Assembly: GCF_904846155.1 (NCBI RefSeq)
Contig: NZ_CAJGZP010000001.1
Location: 682,001 to 746,000, forward strand
Length of the DNA: 64,000 nt
Direction of reading: 5' to 3'
Source of the DNA: Psychrobacter fulvigenes
Lineage (GTDB): Bacteria; Pseudomonadota; Gammaproteobacteria; Pseudomonadales; Moraxellaceae
Under the pieces are notes generated by a model that saw only the letters and a program-made list of their open reading frames with translations, searched no databases and was not told where the DNA came from. Below, piece by piece: positions 18,414 to 28,324 of the stretch (its first letter is position 1; each line of letters begins with the position of its first letter). The position numbers were made by a program, and so were the translations under genes.

Positions 18414-19316
18414 ATGACCAATGTGAAGCAAGTACTGACCGCTCATATTAACTGCCCGCTACTTTATGTTAGCGAGTCGCAGCAAGCACAGATTGAGAGC
18501 CTACAAGACTTGATAGAACAGCATCAGTTGTCCATCACTTTAAATACCGAGCTGTTTACCGATAAGCTTAATCAAAAACGTCGCCAGCAATTAAGCCAGA
18601 CAGCAACCCAACCTATATTGTTGTTGGATGAAAAAAATAAACTGTCATGGCTCAGTGATGGATTAAGCGTGGCACCAGAATGGGATAAGCTACAGCGCCG
18701 TGTGGTGAGTGCCGGACGCAAGTCTGAGTTATTATTGCAAGCTGCTAAAATTACCTCGGATAGCATGATTATTGACGCCACCGCAGGCTTTGGTCATGAC
18801 AGTTTGATACTGGCCAGTACCGGCGCACAGGTTACTATGCTTGAGCAACAGCCCTTGATGGCGTTATTGTTACTAGCTGAACAGCAGCGGATGAGTGTAC
18901 TGCCCAATTGGCAAAAGCTGATGAGCCGTTTGCAGATTATTAATATTGATGCGCTCAGTCATTTTGAAAAATTACAGACTGATGCGATAGATAATAGTAA
19001 AGAAAATGATGCGAAAGTAGTTGATGTAATATATCTGGACCCTATGTTTCCAGAAGACAGCTATCAAGACAGCAAAACGGGTAAAGGCGCAAAAGTGGGC
19101 AAGCATATGCAAGCCTTGCACCAATTGGCTAGCCCGCCAACATTAGAAGAAGAGCTGCAATTGCTACAAAGTGCGCAAGCAGTCGTCAGTCAATATGCTC
19201 AAAAACAAGGCCGCGTAGTCGTGAAGCGTCCGCAGTTTGCGCCGTTACTTGCTAATCAACAGCCGAGTGAAAGCTGGAGTAATGAAGCGGTACGTTTTGA
19301 CGGTTATTTTGTATAG
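18414..19316 (+). CDS. rsmJ: 16S rRNA (guanine-1516-N2)-methyltransferase RsmJ
   Basis: SAM-dependent methyltransferase acting on G1516 of 16S rRNA. The SAM-binding motif is DATAGFGHDSLILA, the acidic ribose-binding strand is TMLEQQP, and the catalytic motif DPMFPE is the form typical of RsmJ. It is ~50 residues longer than the E. coli protein, mostly at the N-terminus. An ATG at 18402 overlaps the AAAGGA site, so 18414 is more likely, although its spacing of 12 is long. It is followed closely by a small gene and ubiA, probably one transcript. Confidence 0.92.
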   Translation: MTNVKQVLTAHINCPLLYVSESQQAQIESLQDLIEQHQLSITLNTELFTDKLNQKRRQQLSQTATQPILLLDEKNKLSWLSDGLSVAPEWDKLQRRVVSAGRKSELLLQAAKITSDSMIIDATAGFGHDSLILASTGAQVTMLEQQPLMALLLLAEQQRMSVLPNWQKLMSRLQIINIDALSHFEKLQTDAIDNSKENDAKVVDVIYLDPMFPEDSYQDSKTGKGAKVGKHMQALHQLASPPTLEEELQLLQSAQAVVSQYAQKQGRVVVKRPQFAPLLANQQPSESWSNEAVRFDGYFV

Positions 19317-19373
19317 GGTCTGTTGAATGAATATACTGTTGAATCGGTCGGCTTATAAGTTGAGGAGTAAGAA

Positions 19374-19610
19374 ATGTTAACGCTGGTTATTTGGGCGGTG
19401 GGTGCAGGTTTATTATTGATCAATATCATGCTACGTACTCGCATCTTAAGGTTAGAGGCGCGTTTGAAAGAGCAAACAGGAACACAAGCGTATTTGGCTT
19501 ATTTGCGTCAGCATGCTGGCAAAGGCGATGTTGCAGCCATCAAAGCCCTGCGCAAAAAACATCCTGAGCTGTCTTTGGTTGAGGGCAAAAAACTATGGGA
19601 TCAGTTATAA
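19374..19610 (+). CDS. Small membrane-anchored hypothetical protein
   Basis: 78 aa. One N-terminal membrane segment (residues 3-20), then a charged helix and a C-terminal AIKALRKKHPELSLVEGKKLWDQL-type helical region. That region loosely resembles the C-terminal domain of ribosomal protein L7/L12, a resemblance also seen in other small anchored bacterial proteins. A GAGG-like site precedes the ATG. It sits between rsmJ and ubiA with gaps under 60 bp. Function unknown. Confidence 0.7.
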   Translation: MLTLVIWAVGAGLLLINIMLRTRILRLEARLKEQTGTQAYLAYLRQHAGKGDVAAIKALRKKHPELSLVEGKKLWDQL

Positions 19611-19655
19611 AACAATGATGAATAACACAACGATTAGTATAAGAATTGAGTAGTA

Positions 19656-20594
19656 ATGATGTATAAGTCACCAGTCATGAGTCCAAAAGATAAGCTATAT
19701 GCCTACATGCAGCTGACACGCTTTGATAAGCCTGTGGGTATTGAACTATTACTATGGCCAACTTTATGGGGTGTGATGTTGGCAGCGATGGGTCAGGCGC
19801 AGCAGCAAGGGGCAACGGCAGGTCTGCCAAGCCTAAAGATATTTGTGATATTTGCACTGGGCGCGATTTTGATGCGCGCGGCAGGCTGTGCGATTAATGA
19901 TTTCGCAGACCGTAAAGTCGATGGTCATGTGACTCGCACCAAAGGTCGACCGCTAGCTGATGGGCGCTTATCTGGCAAAGAAGCCATTGCTGCATTTTTA
20001 GTGTTGGTATTACTCAGTGCCAGTTTGCTCTTCTTTTTGCCCATTGCCGTGTTTTATTGGTCGCTTGGTGCAGTCATATTAGCGTTCATTTATCCCTTTA
20101 TGAAGCGCTATACGCATCTGCCACAAGTGTTTTTGGCAGCGGCGTTTGGTTGGGCGATACCGATGGCGTACGTGGCCGTGCAAGGCGCTCCTGATATTTG
20201 GTGTTGGCTGTTGTTCATCGCTTATATGTGCTGGACGGTGGCGTATGATACCCAGTACGCCATGGCTGACCGTGAGGATGATCTAAAGATAGGGGTCAAA
20301 TCAACGGCGATATTATTTGGCCGCTATGATGTGATTATTATCTCGCTACTGCAAATGATTTTTTTGCTCATTATGGGCGTGGTCATGTGGCATTATTTTG
20401 CGCCGACGACATTAGGTGTCACCCCAGTCTTTGGTTTGGCGCTAGTAGCGATGATGTTTGCCAAGCAAAACAGCGCTTGTGCCAGCCGTCATGCTTTGAC
20501 CTGCTTCCAGGCATTTTTGGCCAACATATGGGTAGGACGCTATGTCTTTGCTCTCATCGCCATCGCTTGTCTATGGACGAGCATGAAGGGCTAG
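19656..20594 (+). CDS. ubiA: 4-hydroxybenzoate octaprenyltransferase
   Basis: Integral membrane prenyltransferase that attaches the polyprenyl chain to 4-hydroxybenzoate in ubiquinone synthesis. Both Asp-rich motifs are visible: [19 protein letters not shown] and [16 protein letters not shown]. 312 aa with about eight to nine membrane segments, a normal size. Several close Met codons (19656, 19659, 19677) make the exact start uncertain. UbiC is not adjacent. Confidence 0.96.
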   Translation: MMYKSPVMSPKDKLYAYMQLTRFDKPVGIELLLWPTLWGVMLAAMGQAQQQGATAGLPSLKIFVIFALGAILMRAAGCAINDFADRKVDGHVTRTKGRPLADGRLSGKEAIAAFLVLVLLSASLLFFLPIAVFYWSLGAVILAFIYPFMKRYTHLPQVFLAAAFGWAIPMAYVAVQGAPDIWCWLLFIAYMCWTVAYDTQYAMADREDDLKIGVKSTAILFGRYDVIIISLLQMIFLLIMGVVMWHYFAPTTLGVTPVFGLALVAMMFAKQNSACASRHALTCFQAFLANIWVGRYVFALIAIACLWTSMKG

Positions 20595-20730
20595 AAAATA
20601 TATAGAATACGTATTAGAGGAACGCTATTTTGCCAACAGTAATATGTTAGTATTCTCTAAAATTAGTACTTATTTTTGGTAAGTAACTTTTATTACTCTA
20701 GAGGTTTAAGCCCTTAATAAAGGAATTAAA

Positions 20731-21588
20731 ATGGCAATTGCTCAGCAGGAAGTGTCGATTGTAGAAGGCGCTAATAAGCTTTTCGTTTTTGACGAGATTT
20801 ACAGTTTTCGAGCTGCTCAAGAGCAGGCTGAAAAAAAGAAATTAAATGCCTTTGGCGTGATGGCAAAACTCAATCCATTAAAGCGGCCACGAGAGGATAC
20901 GGTACAGTTGTCTCGTAAAGAAAGCCGTTTGGAGCCGTATTGGCATATTGAAGCGACAAAGGTTGTTGATTATGACTGCCAGATTACCTATCAGATACCT
21001 ATTCATAATCCTTATGTGCAATCGATACAGATTAATAATGACGCTTACGAGGTTACTCACAGCAGAGATAAAGCCAAAATAGACGTTACTGCTTTAGAGA
21101 CTTGCCATCGTAAGATATTTTATGATGAATTGTTAGACGGTCTAAAACGTGATATTAAATCTGCAACTTTTAAAAGCTACAATGAAAAATATAAATTCCA
21201 AGAACTTAGCGAAGTAGCAGAAGATAGCAATGTCATTGAGCCACTATTACCACAGCAAGCGGCTATTCAGCAGGCATGTGCCATGCTCAATAGTGATGCG
21301 GTGAACGCTCATAATATTCACCACAACACCATTATTTTCAATAATATTCATTTGTTTTTAGTACCAGTGTTTGCCTTTGAGTTCGTTTGGGGCACTGCTT
21401 ATAAAACAGGGGTTATAGAGGTCAATGGTCTGACAGGTGAAGTAATAGAAGATGGCGAATGGTACAAAGACAAAATAGGTCAGTTATTGACACCTGAGAT
21501 GTTAATGGATATTAGCGTAGACTTAGCAGGGGAGCTCGTTCCTGGAGGTGGCATTATACTCAGGGTTGCTGGTCAGTTGATACAGTAA
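20731..21588 (+). CDS. Hypothetical protein with a PepSY-like C-terminal segment
   Basis: Not a recognised family. The 285-aa protein has a charged, Lys/Glu-rich N-terminal third. Near residues 205-245 it has the pattern hydrophobic-V-P-V-F-A-F-E-F-V-W followed by GVIEVNGLTGEVIEDG. This pattern occurs in proteins that end in a PepSY-like strand pair (inference from memory of such motifs). The C-terminus has a hydrophobic GGGIILRVAGQLI end. AAAGGA lies ideally before the ATG. The next gene, a DUF4112 protein, is 46 bp downstream, so the two probably form an operon ending at 22360. Confidence 0.65.
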   Translation: MAIAQQEVSIVEGANKLFVFDEIYSFRAAQEQAEKKKLNAFGVMAKLNPLKRPREDTVQLSRKESRLEPYWHIEATKVVDYDCQITYQIPIHNPYVQSIQINNDAYEVTHSRDKAKIDVTALETCHRKIFYDELLDGLKRDIKSATFKSYNEKYKFQELSEVAEDSNVIEPLLPQQAAIQQACAMLNSDAVNAHNIHHNTIIFNNIHLFLVPVFAFEFVWGTAYKTGVIEVNGLTGEVIEDGEWYKDKIGQLLTPEMLMDISVDLAGELVPGGGIILRVAGQLIQ

Positions 21589-21634
21589 TGAGGAATCCTC
21601 TTATCATTTTGCATACCTAAGAGTATCTTTATAA

Positions 21635-22327
21635 ATGCCAGACAACAATATAAAAACCAAAGCTAAAAGCTTGGCAGCGAAGTTAAATAAGCCACCTGCA
21701 ACCAAAGCTGCTAATATCGACTATCAGGCAAAGCTGGCTGAGCATGGGCTGACACGTGAGCAAGTCATCGCCACCGAGCGTAAACTGGCAAAGTTTGCCA
21801 ATACTATGGATTCGCTCGTACGTGTGCCTTTTACCAAACAAGGTATGGGTGCCGATGCGGCGCTGTCGACCATTCCGCTGGCAGGTGACCTAGCAGGACT
21901 GGCGTTAACCAGTTACGCGTTTATATTAGGTCGTCAGTTGGGTGTTCCCGCGCATAAGATGACGCCAGCAGTCAGACTGGCGTTCATTGATATGGTGGTT
22001 GGCATCGTACCTGGTATCGGCACAGTACTCGATATCTTTATACGTCCGAGTCGCAAGACCTTAGGTATCGTCCACGAGCATCTGCATCATGAGTATGGCA
22101 TCACTGAAACCATGCATATGGATCGGCCGTTTTTGCATCAATCCTTAGAAGACAAGCAGCAGCAAAGCCGCTTTGGTTTTTTTTGGCGCAACCCAGTCGT
22201 TGCGTGGTTGTATTTGCATATTCCTGATATTCTTGGTTTGCTCGTCATTATAGTCATTGGCTGGGGATTATGGACAGTGATCAGTTGGCTGGTCGGCCTA
22301 TTTGGTAAGACAACGGGCTTTGGCTAG
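21635..22327 (+). CDS. DUF4112 domain-containing membrane protein
   Basis: 230-aa protein whose residues ~55-150 match DUF4112: LVRVPFTKQGMGADA, IPLAGDLAGLALTSY and VGIVPGIGTVLDIFIRPS. A basic, Ala/Lys-rich N-terminus precedes it. A separate C-terminal hydrophobic stretch (about residues 190-222) looks like a membrane anchor. The function of DUF4112 is unknown. It is co-directional with and close to the preceding hypothetical gene, and a strong terminator follows. Confidence 0.85.
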   Translation: MPDNNIKTKAKSLAAKLNKPPATKAANIDYQAKLAEHGLTREQVIATERKLAKFANTMDSLVRVPFTKQGMGADAALSTIPLAGDLAGLALTSYAFILGRQLGVPAHKMTPAVRLAFIDMVVGIVPGIGTVLDIFIRPSRKTLGIVHEHLHHEYGITETMHMDRPFLHQSLEDKQQQSRFGFFWRNPVVAWLYLHIPDILGLLVIIVIGWGLWTVISWLVGLFGKTTGFG

Positions 22328-22359
22328 AGAACACTTAAAAATCATAATAAAATGACATC

Positions 22360-22398
22360 AAAAAGGCGGCACACGATATTACGTGTGCCGCCTTTTTT
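22360..22398. terminator. Bidirectional terminator after the DUF4112 gene
   Basis: A perfect 16-bp stem (AAAAAGGCGGCACACG and complement) with a 6-nt loop and a T-run, placed between two convergent genes. Confidence 0.93.
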
Positions 22399-22431
22399 CA
22401 TGCAATTTTTATGAAAGCTAATAGTAGGTTG

Positions 22432-23109
22432 TCATCTTTCTGTGATGACTTCTGCTTCAGCACTGACCGCATCGAAGCTAGTGACTTTATTGTTTTGAAT
22501 AAGATTAATACTGCCACCACCTGCATGGCTGACTAACTGGATACTACCGTCTTTCGAGCGGTAGGTCGGGTTATTGCCTTGACCTTCAGGTGCACTTAGT
22601 GTCATTTTTGGTTTGTTGGGTAGGTTTACGATAGCATTGAGCGCGCCTGCTGCTGAGGTTTCAAAAACGACAGAAAGAGATTCACCAGTCGCGCTTTTAT
22701 AGCGTACATCGGTAATTTGAGCGCCTTTAATCGCTTGCTCAGGATTGGGAGCTGTAGCAGCATTGTTGGGTATTGTACCAGTTGCCCCAAGATCATTTTC
22801 TAGCTGAGTTAAGCTGATATCGAGCTCTGAGTTTTCCGTTGTTTGCACAGAATCATCATTGATAGGCTCATCCATACTTTCATTGTTATCGTCTGGCGTA
22901 TCGACATTGATATTGGTTGTCACGGGTGTGGTTTGAGTTTCCGTTTCAGTCGGTGTGTCGCTTACCGCTTCAGAGTCAGGCGATTTTTGACACCCTGTCA
23001 GTAGCAATAGGCTAAACAAAACAGCAGGAACTGCTTGATGGTAGCGCTTTAATTTTTTTGATTTTGACCATTTAGAAGCGGGAATATTCATGAGAGTGGT
23101 GCTGTCCAT
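22432..23109 (-). CDS. Hypothetical lipoprotein
   Basis: 225 aa. An extended basic N-region and a hydrophobic stretch end in lipobox LLTGC (Cys at about residue 40), followed by a long Thr/Asp/Asn-rich linker and a compact C-terminal domain of about 90 residues. The signal peptide would be unusually long from the ATG at 23109, so the internal Met at 23091 may be the start; neither has a clear ribosome site. No family is recognised. It lies 35 bp after yjbQ on the same strand. Confidence 0.7.
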   Translation of the reverse strand: MDSTTLMNIPASKWSKSKKLKRYHQAVPAVLFSLLLLTGCQKSPDSEAVSDTPTETETQTTPVTTNINVDTPDDNNESMDEPINDDSVQTTENSELDISLTQLENDLGATGTIPNNAATAPNPEQAIKGAQITDVRYKSATGESLSVVFETSAAGALNAIVNLPNKPKMTLSAPEGQGNNPTYRSKDGSIQLVSHAGGGSINLIQNNKVTSFDAVSAEAEVITER

Positions 23110-23144
23110 TAAAAGGGCTTGATTTAAGCATCGACTATAGATTA

Positions 23145-23570
23145 TTAAGTATTAACCGTTATAACCAACTTGCGCTGACTGATATGATTTCTATGCTCAC
23201 ATAAATAAATACCTTGCCACATACCAAGCCCCAATGCGCCATTGATCAGTGGGATGGTTAAGCTGACTCCAAGCATGATGCTTTTAAAGTGGGCTGGCAG
23301 GTCATCCGAACCTTCTAGCGTATGGCGATACTCTGGCTGGTCGGCTGGTGCAATTCTATTCAGCCAGTCTTCGGTATCAAGTCTGACATCTGGATCAGCA
23401 TTTTCGTTGATAGCGAGACTGGCCGAGGTATGCTGTAAAAACAGATGTACCAGACCTGCCTCAGATGAATGCGGTATTAGCGCCTCAATGGCATCTTCAA
23501 TCAATGGCGTGATGATATGAATGCCGCGCGCATAGGCAGGTAGAGTAAGAGTGGCTTGATGATAAGGCAT
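23145..23570 (-). CDS. yjbQ: YjbQ/UPF0047 family protein
   Basis: 141-aa protein of the YjbQ (UPF0047) family, also annotated as secondary thiamine-phosphate synthase because the E. coli member shows weak activity of that kind. Family motifs are LFLQHTSASLAINENADPDV in the middle and GMWQGIYLCEHR near the C-terminus. The His and Glu residues that line the putative site are kept. The physiological role is not settled. Confidence 0.93.
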   Translation of the reverse strand: MPYHQATLTLPAYARGIHIITPLIEDAIEALIPHSSEAGLVHLFLQHTSASLAINENADPDVRLDTEDWLNRIAPADQPEYRHTLEGSDDLPAHFKSIMLGVSLTIPLINGALGLGMWQGIYLCEHRNHISQRKLVITVNT

Positions 23571-23684
23571 GGAATCTGTCTCGTTATTAAAATCAACTTA
23601 TAAAGCTCATACTACAAGATAGTTGTAAGCGTTGAAAGTGTTGAAAGTTAAGCCTTAGGACAGACAAAAACCCACCTCAAAATT

Positions 23685-25766
23685 TCAAGTAAGCGGCGTT
23701 TGCAAGCGCATGCGATTAGGTGACAGACGTGCAAGCATTGCCGCCGATAATGGGGGGGAAGCTCCTAGCATCATATCTGCCAATGCTTCAGCACATATCG
23801 GTGCAATCGCATAGCCTTTAGCGCCCATCGCACTCATTACCCAAACCCGCTTGCTGTCTGCAAGTGGTCCAACGATTGGATGGTAATCAGGCGTTTGAGT
23901 ACGAATACCCGCACGACCTTGCCATAAGCTGCTATCTGTTGGAATAATCGAATCCATCTCAGGAATAGCAGTAATGAGCTTTTCGCGGCTAATCTGATGC
24001 TCTTCAGGACGGATGCCTGTGTCTGTATCGTTGCGTACAAAGCTAGCACCCAGTAAGAAATGCGCTGCGCCTTCTACCACATTATTCAAATCATTATCAC
24101 CAGCTTGAGCGGTAAAAATAGCGCAATAGCCACTGTACTTAAGCGGTATTTTAGGTAGTTTTGTGAATTGTTCGGCGCTGGGCGTAAACCAAGAGAGCTG
24201 ACCACGGATTTTGCGACAATCAAAAATACGCTTATCCAGCTCATGGCTCTCATAAGCGGCGCAAATCACCACATTATCAGCGCTAATAGTCAGTAGATGG
24301 TTATCCTGATTACTGCCTTTTATATAAACACCTTCTTCTGTTTCACTAATATCATCAACGTTTAATTGTTGAAAGTGGATAAGCGGATGTGTCAATATTA
24401 TATCTTTTAATGCTTGCGGATTGACCAAGCCAGATTGCGGCAAATACAAATTCTCTGATAAATCTTGGACTTTTAAGCCGCTGATATTTTGCGCCTGCTC
24501 AAGCGATAAGGTGGTTGCCATCTCATCAGGATAATCAGCGATTTGCTCTGTGCCAATATTGGCCTTTATAAGCAAGTCGAGTGCGCCTGTTGGTTCAAGC
24601 ACTGGCGCTGTATGTTGCTGTGCAGCTTTTTCATTGAGCACTCGATATAGCCTGCTGCTATAGAGATAGCCTATACTATGTAAATGCTCGTCAACGTGAT
24701 GGATGGGTGTCATCTTGGGCGCAAGTAGCGCGCGAGGATTGCCCGATGCCCCAGCCAAAGGCGCTGACTTATCTAGTAATGTGACATGAATACCACGATT
24801 GGCAAGCGTCCACGCCATCATTAGTCCTGAGACGCCAGCACCAATGACGATGCTGTGGGAGAGGTCGGAGTTATGGCTATTATGCTCGCTCTCACTGTCC
24901 TCTGAATAGTCAGGCTCAGTCATGACTGCTGTCAGCATTTCACGCTTACGGCCAAAGCCTTTTACTTTTTTAATCTGAAAGCCGCAGCCTTGTAGCGCGC
25001 GCTTAACGATACCAGAACAGCTATAGGTGGCTGCGGTGGTATTGGGACGTGACAGGCGCTGTATTTGCGCAAAGATACTCTCCGCCCATAAGGTGCTATT
25101 ACAAGAAGGGGCAAAGCCATCTAAAAACCAAGCGTCAACGTAGGGCGCGGGCTTGGTAGAGGTATCTAATGCCAGTTTGGCGAGGCTATCAGCAGCATCA
25201 CCCAGCCATATATCAACGGTCAAATTATCATCAAAGAAGCTCAGACGATGACAGCCAGCGATAAGGGGCGGGTAAGCAGCTAAAAACCGCTCAATGAGCT
25301 CTGCCAACTCAGGAGCACGCTGTCCCCATAGTGCGAGTATCTGTGTGAGGTCAGCAAGCGGTATGGGGAACTTTTCAGTAGTAATAAAATGCAGTTTCGC
25401 AGTCGCCAATTGCGGATGGATGGCACGCAGCTGTTGCCATAATTGCCAAGTCGCCAAGAGATTTAGCCCCGTACCCAAGCCCAACTCAGCGATGGTAAAG
25501 CATTGCTTTGGCGCAAGGTTTGCCAGTCGCTCTGGCAGCTGATTATGTGCCAAAAACACATAGCGCGACTCTGCTAGACCATCGGCATGCGAAAAATACA
25601 CATCACCAAACTCGCCAGATATGGGCACGTTATTACCCGTATCATCCACCTGCCAGTCAATGTTGGCAGGAGTGATTTTTGATGGATGAGCCTTTAGAGA
25701 CTGACTATTTTGAGATTGATCAGTAGAGGTGCAGGCATTGTTTGGTACAGATGTAGGTTTAGGCAT
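23685..25766 (-). CDS. mnmC: Bifunctional tRNA 5-methylaminomethyl-2-thiouridine synthesis protein MnmC
   Basis: Fusion enzyme for the last steps of mnm5s2U34 synthesis in tRNA. The N-terminal methyltransferase (residues ~40-270) shows [19 protein letters not shown] and [10 protein letters not shown]. The C-terminal FAD oxidase (from ~290) has [17 protein letters not shown] and the late [17 protein letters not shown] motif. About 693 aa, near the usual ~660-690. The frame opens with a TTG at 25772, but the ATG at 25766 is preferred. Neither has a clear Shine-Dalgarno; instead a 15-bp tandem repeat lies right before it. Confidence 0.95.
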   Translation of the reverse strand: MPKPTSVPNNACTSTDQSQNSQSLKAHPSKITPANIDWQVDDTGNNVPISGEFGDVYFSHADGLAESRYVFLAHNQLPERLANLAPKQCFTIAELGLGTGLNLLATWQLWQQLRAIHPQLATAKLHFITTEKFPIPLADLTQILALWGQRAPELAELIERFLAAYPPLIAGCHRLSFFDDNLTVDIWLGDAADSLAKLALDTSTKPAPYVDAWFLDGFAPSCNSTLWAESIFAQIQRLSRPNTTAATYSCSGIVKRALQGCGFQIKKVKGFGRKREMLTAVMTEPDYSEDSESEHNSHNSDLSHSIVIGAGVSGLMMAWTLANRGIHVTLLDKSAPLAGASGNPRALLAPKMTPIHHVDEHLHSIGYLYSSRLYRVLNEKAAQQHTAPVLEPTGALDLLIKANIGTEQIADYPDEMATTLSLEQAQNISGLKVQDLSENLYLPQSGLVNPQALKDIILTHPLIHFQQLNVDDISETEEGVYIKGSNQDNHLLTISADNVVICAAYESHELDKRIFDCRKIRGQLSWFTPSAEQFTKLPKIPLKYSGYCAIFTAQAGDNDLNNVVEGAAHFLLGASFVRNDTDTGIRPEEHQISREKLITAIPEMDSIIPTDSSLWQGRAGIRTQTPDYHPIVGPLADSKRVWVMSAMGAKGYAIAPICAEALADMMLGASPPLSAAMLARLSPNRMRLQTPLT

Positions 25767-25796
25767 AGACAATCACATAAAAGACAATCACATAAG
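25767..25796. repeat. Two tandem 15-bp copies just upstream of mnmC
   Basis: AGACAATCACATAAA and AGACAATCACATAAG stand head to tail and abut the mnmC start codon on its upstream side. They replace the place where a ribosome site would be expected. Confidence 0.8.
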
Positions 25797-25820
25797 ACAA
25801 GGCAATAAAGACATAAAGCG

Positions 25821-26219
25821 CTACCAGCGCTCACGGCGCACAAATACCAGCCAAGAAATAAACACCCCGACCAATAAGCTGATCAATACCGTAAAAACAC
25901 CATATAAAAACAACTGACCCTTACTTTCATAGATCAAGACATTGACCTGAGTTTGTAAGTCATTCACCTGTCTTTGTAATTGCGCATTACGGCTCAGTAG
26001 CTCTTGATTGGCGTCTGATAATGCTTTACTTGAGGGCTGCATCTGAGAGGCAAAGGTAGTATCCGTTGCAGCTATCTCTGTCGCAGGATCGTTTGTAATC
26101 ACTGTCGGTGCTGCTTGCACCGTTATCGCTGCCAGCATGATAAATAATGCCAACCCCACTTTAGCACTGCTATGCAGCAGTGAGCTTATTAGTCTTAAAA
26201 GGATGGGTAGCTGACTCAC
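25821..26219 (-). CDS. Hypothetical protein with signal peptide, coiled coil and C-terminal membrane anchor
   Basis: 132 aa, no family recognised. A cleavable signal peptide ends near AITVQAAP. A heptad-like stretch rich in Gln, Leu and Asn follows (residues ~70-95, LSRNAQLQRQVNDLQTQV). A single membrane segment (about residues 105-127) ends in a basic tail RRERW. This suggests a periplasmic coiled coil anchored in the inner membrane. Its GTG start overlaps the stop of the YciI-like gene by four bases (GTGA), so the two are translationally coupled. Confidence 0.72.
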   Translation of the reverse strand: MSQLPILLRLISSLLHSSAKVGLALFIMLAAITVQAAPTVITNDPATEIAATDTTFASQMQPSSKALSDANQELLSRNAQLQRQVNDLQTQVNVLIYESKGQLFLYGVFTVLISLLVGVFISWLVFVRRERW

Positions 26220-26545
26220 GATTTTGTAACCTTATCCGTAGCGGTATCTTCAGGTTTGGGCAACACATGAATAAAGGGCTTGAGATCGACATGACTATAG
26301 ACACCATCACGCAGATAGGGCTCAGCACTTGCCCATGTTTGCGCTGCCGCAAAAGATTCAAATTCAGCAATGACAATACTACCCGACATGGCATTATCGC
26401 CGTGCTCAATCGGTGTTGGCCCTGCAATGACTAGGCGCTGCTCAGCATCTAACGCTTGCAAGCGCTCTACATGCTCAGCACGGGTAAGCTGGCGTTGTGG
26501 GCTGCTATTGGCAACGTCATGACCGATAATAGCAAATAAAGGCAT
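26216..26545 (-). CDS. yciI: YciI family protein
   Basis: 109-aa cytoplasmic protein of the YciI-like, dimeric alpha-beta barrel fold. It shows the family pattern: a conserved His early (IIGHD), RAEHVERLQAL, VIAGPTP and the SIVIAEFESFAAAQTWASAEPY stretch. The biochemical role is unclear in the family. It is followed by a translationally coupled anchored coiled-coil gene and preceded by yciB, as YciI and YciB genes often lie together. Confidence 0.88.
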   Translation of the reverse strand: MPLFAIIGHDVANSSPQRQLTRAEHVERLQALDAEQRLVIAGPTPIEHGDNAMSGSIVIAEFESFAAAQTWASAEPYLRDGVYSHVDLKPFIHVLPKPEDTATDKVTKS

Positions 26546-26687
26546 GGTTTTTCCTTAATAAAAGATAACAGTAAACAGAGTAGGGTCTGTTTGATTATTC
26601 ACAAATGAGCACTGCTGATAGCTAAAATCGATCTAGTCTAAATAAAAATTGCAGGTAATGCTCATTGCATTGGCTAGATTTTCCTAG

Positions 26688-27239
26688 TTATTTAGCCGAT
26701 TTGTCACTCAGTGCTGGGTTGAGATGGTTTTTTAATACCGCAAATTGGGCAGCAATAAACACCAGCATAATCGGAATCCAGCCATAAGTCTTAAAGTTGA
26801 TCCATGCTTCGTTAGACATGGTAAAGGCCGTGATATAATGAAGTACGCCCATAAGTGCAAAGAACAGTCCCCATGCGACGGTCAATTTTTTCCAACCACT
26901 CATGGTCAGCGTAAATACTTCTTTCATCGCCAGCTGCATCAAGGGCTTGTTAATCGCAGCGCTGACAAACAGCGTTAGCGCAAAGATACCGTTGATAATC
27001 GGTGACTTCCAACGCAGATAGATATCATCACGCAGCAACAATGTGCCACCGCAGAAGACGATGGTTATTAATAAAACAACCCATTGCTGCTTATCGAACT
27101 TGCCTTTTTGGCGTACAAAATGAATGGCATAAACAATCAGGGTCGCAATAAGCAATGCGCCTGCTGCTGCTAATATGCCACTTTGACGGGCAGCGATAAA
27201 AAATGCAATGAGAGGAATAAAGTCTAATAGGGCTTTCAT
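26688..27239 (-). CDS. yciB: Inner membrane spanning/septation protein YciB (IspZ)
   Basis: Integral inner-membrane protein of the YciB/IspZ family, linked to septation and envelope integrity. From the ATG at 27239 it starts MKALLDFIPLIAFFIAA, the canonical family N-terminus; upstream residues from a TTG at 27260 are not expected. 183 aa with about five membrane segments. The RWKSPIINGIFAL segment and the GWKKLTVAWGLFF segment are typical. It lies 142 bp before yciI on the same strand. Confidence 0.93.
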   Translation of the reverse strand: MKALLDFIPLIAFFIAARQSGILAAAGALLIATLIVYAIHFVRQKGKFDKQQWVVLLITIVFCGGTLLLRDDIYLRWKSPIINGIFALTLFVSAAINKPLMQLAMKEVFTLTMSGWKKLTVAWGLFFALMGVLHYITAFTMSNEAWINFKTYGWIPIMLVFIAAQFAVLKNHLNPALSDKSAK

Positions 27240-27442
27240 AACAGGTGGGATATCCAACAAAAACGTAGAGGATAGTTTACACGTCTACTGCAGCAAAAAG
27301 AAGTAATCAACCGCACAATAACGGCTGGTATGAATAAGGGTGTATAACCAGTAACATTACTCAGGGTTATTTAACTATTATTCATTCAACCGTACCAAGA
27401 AACTATAACCACAAACTATATCAAGAAATGAAGGCAAAACTT

Positions 27443-28324
27443 ATGAAAATTGACTTACATTGTCACAGTACATGCTCTGACGGTACTTATGCACCAACAG
27501 AAGTCGTGCAACGTGCGCAGGCAGCTGGCGTCAATGTATTGGCATTGACGGATCACGATACTCTAGCAGGGATTGATGAGGCGAGAGCAGCGGCAGATAC
27601 CTATGGTATCACGCTTGTAAATGGCGTAGAAATCAGCTGCGAGCATACACTGAGCGGCGGCTATGGCAAAAACAAATCTACCAATAAAATCATCCATGTG
27701 GTGGGTCTTGATTTTACTGATCGCGACAAAATGCATGCAGCTCTACAGCAACTACAAGACAGCCGTGCCAATCGTGGGCAGCGAATCACTGAAAAGCTGA
27801 GTGAGTTATTAGATCTTGACTTTGAAGATCTTTGGCAAGCGGTGCTTGATAAAGCTGGTAATAATCCACAAGCGGTGGGGCGTGCCCATATTGGACAAGT
27901 GTTGTTTGAACGTGGACATGTCAAGACGGTGCAAAAAGCCTTTGATACCTACCTAGCAGACAACAAGCCCGCTTATGTTGCGATTGATGCGCTGAGCATG
28001 GCTGACGGGATTAAATTGATACAGGATTGTGGTGGCAAGGCAGTGCTTGCGCATCCAACGCGCTATCATCTTTCGGCCACGCGAGTCCGTAAACTTATCG
28101 AGGAATTTGCGCAGCTTGGTGGTGACGCTTGTGAGCTACCAGCCAATAGTGAGCCTATCAGCACACGGCGCATGGTAGATCGCAGCATCGCTGAGCATGG
28201 CCTAGCAGCCTCGATTGGTAGCGACTTTCATGGCAGTAATATGCCATGGCGACGTCTTGGTGATGTGCCGAGTTTGAATGCTGAGCAAAAAGGTGTGTGG
28301 CAAAATTTTGCTGAGTTGATATAA
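27443..28324 (+). CDS. rnm: PHP domain 5'-3' exoribonuclease, RNase AM / YciV type
   Basis: Polymerase and histidinol phosphatase (PHP) domain protein of the YciV/TrpH family. The E. coli member is RNase AM, which trims the 5' ends of rRNAs and degrades short RNAs. Metal ligands appear in DLHCHSTCSDG, LTDHDTLAG, the Glu of NGVEISCEH, LAHPTRYHLS and GSDFHG. 293 aa is normal. The frame is open to 27428, but AAGG lies nine bases before the ATG at 27443, which gives the standard MKIDLHCHS start. Divergent from yciB, as in several gammaproteobacteria. Confidence 0.93.
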   Translation: MKIDLHCHSTCSDGTYAPTEVVQRAQAAGVNVLALTDHDTLAGIDEARAAADTYGITLVNGVEISCEHTLSGGYGKNKSTNKIIHVVGLDFTDRDKMHAALQQLQDSRANRGQRITEKLSELLDLDFEDLWQAVLDKAGNNPQAVGRAHIGQVLFERGHVKTVQKAFDTYLADNKPAYVAIDALSMADGIKLIQDCGGKAVLAHPTRYHLSATRVRKLIEEFAQLGGDACELPANSEPISTRRMVDRSIAEHGLAASIGSDFHGSNMPWRRLGDVPSLNAEQKGVWQNFAELI

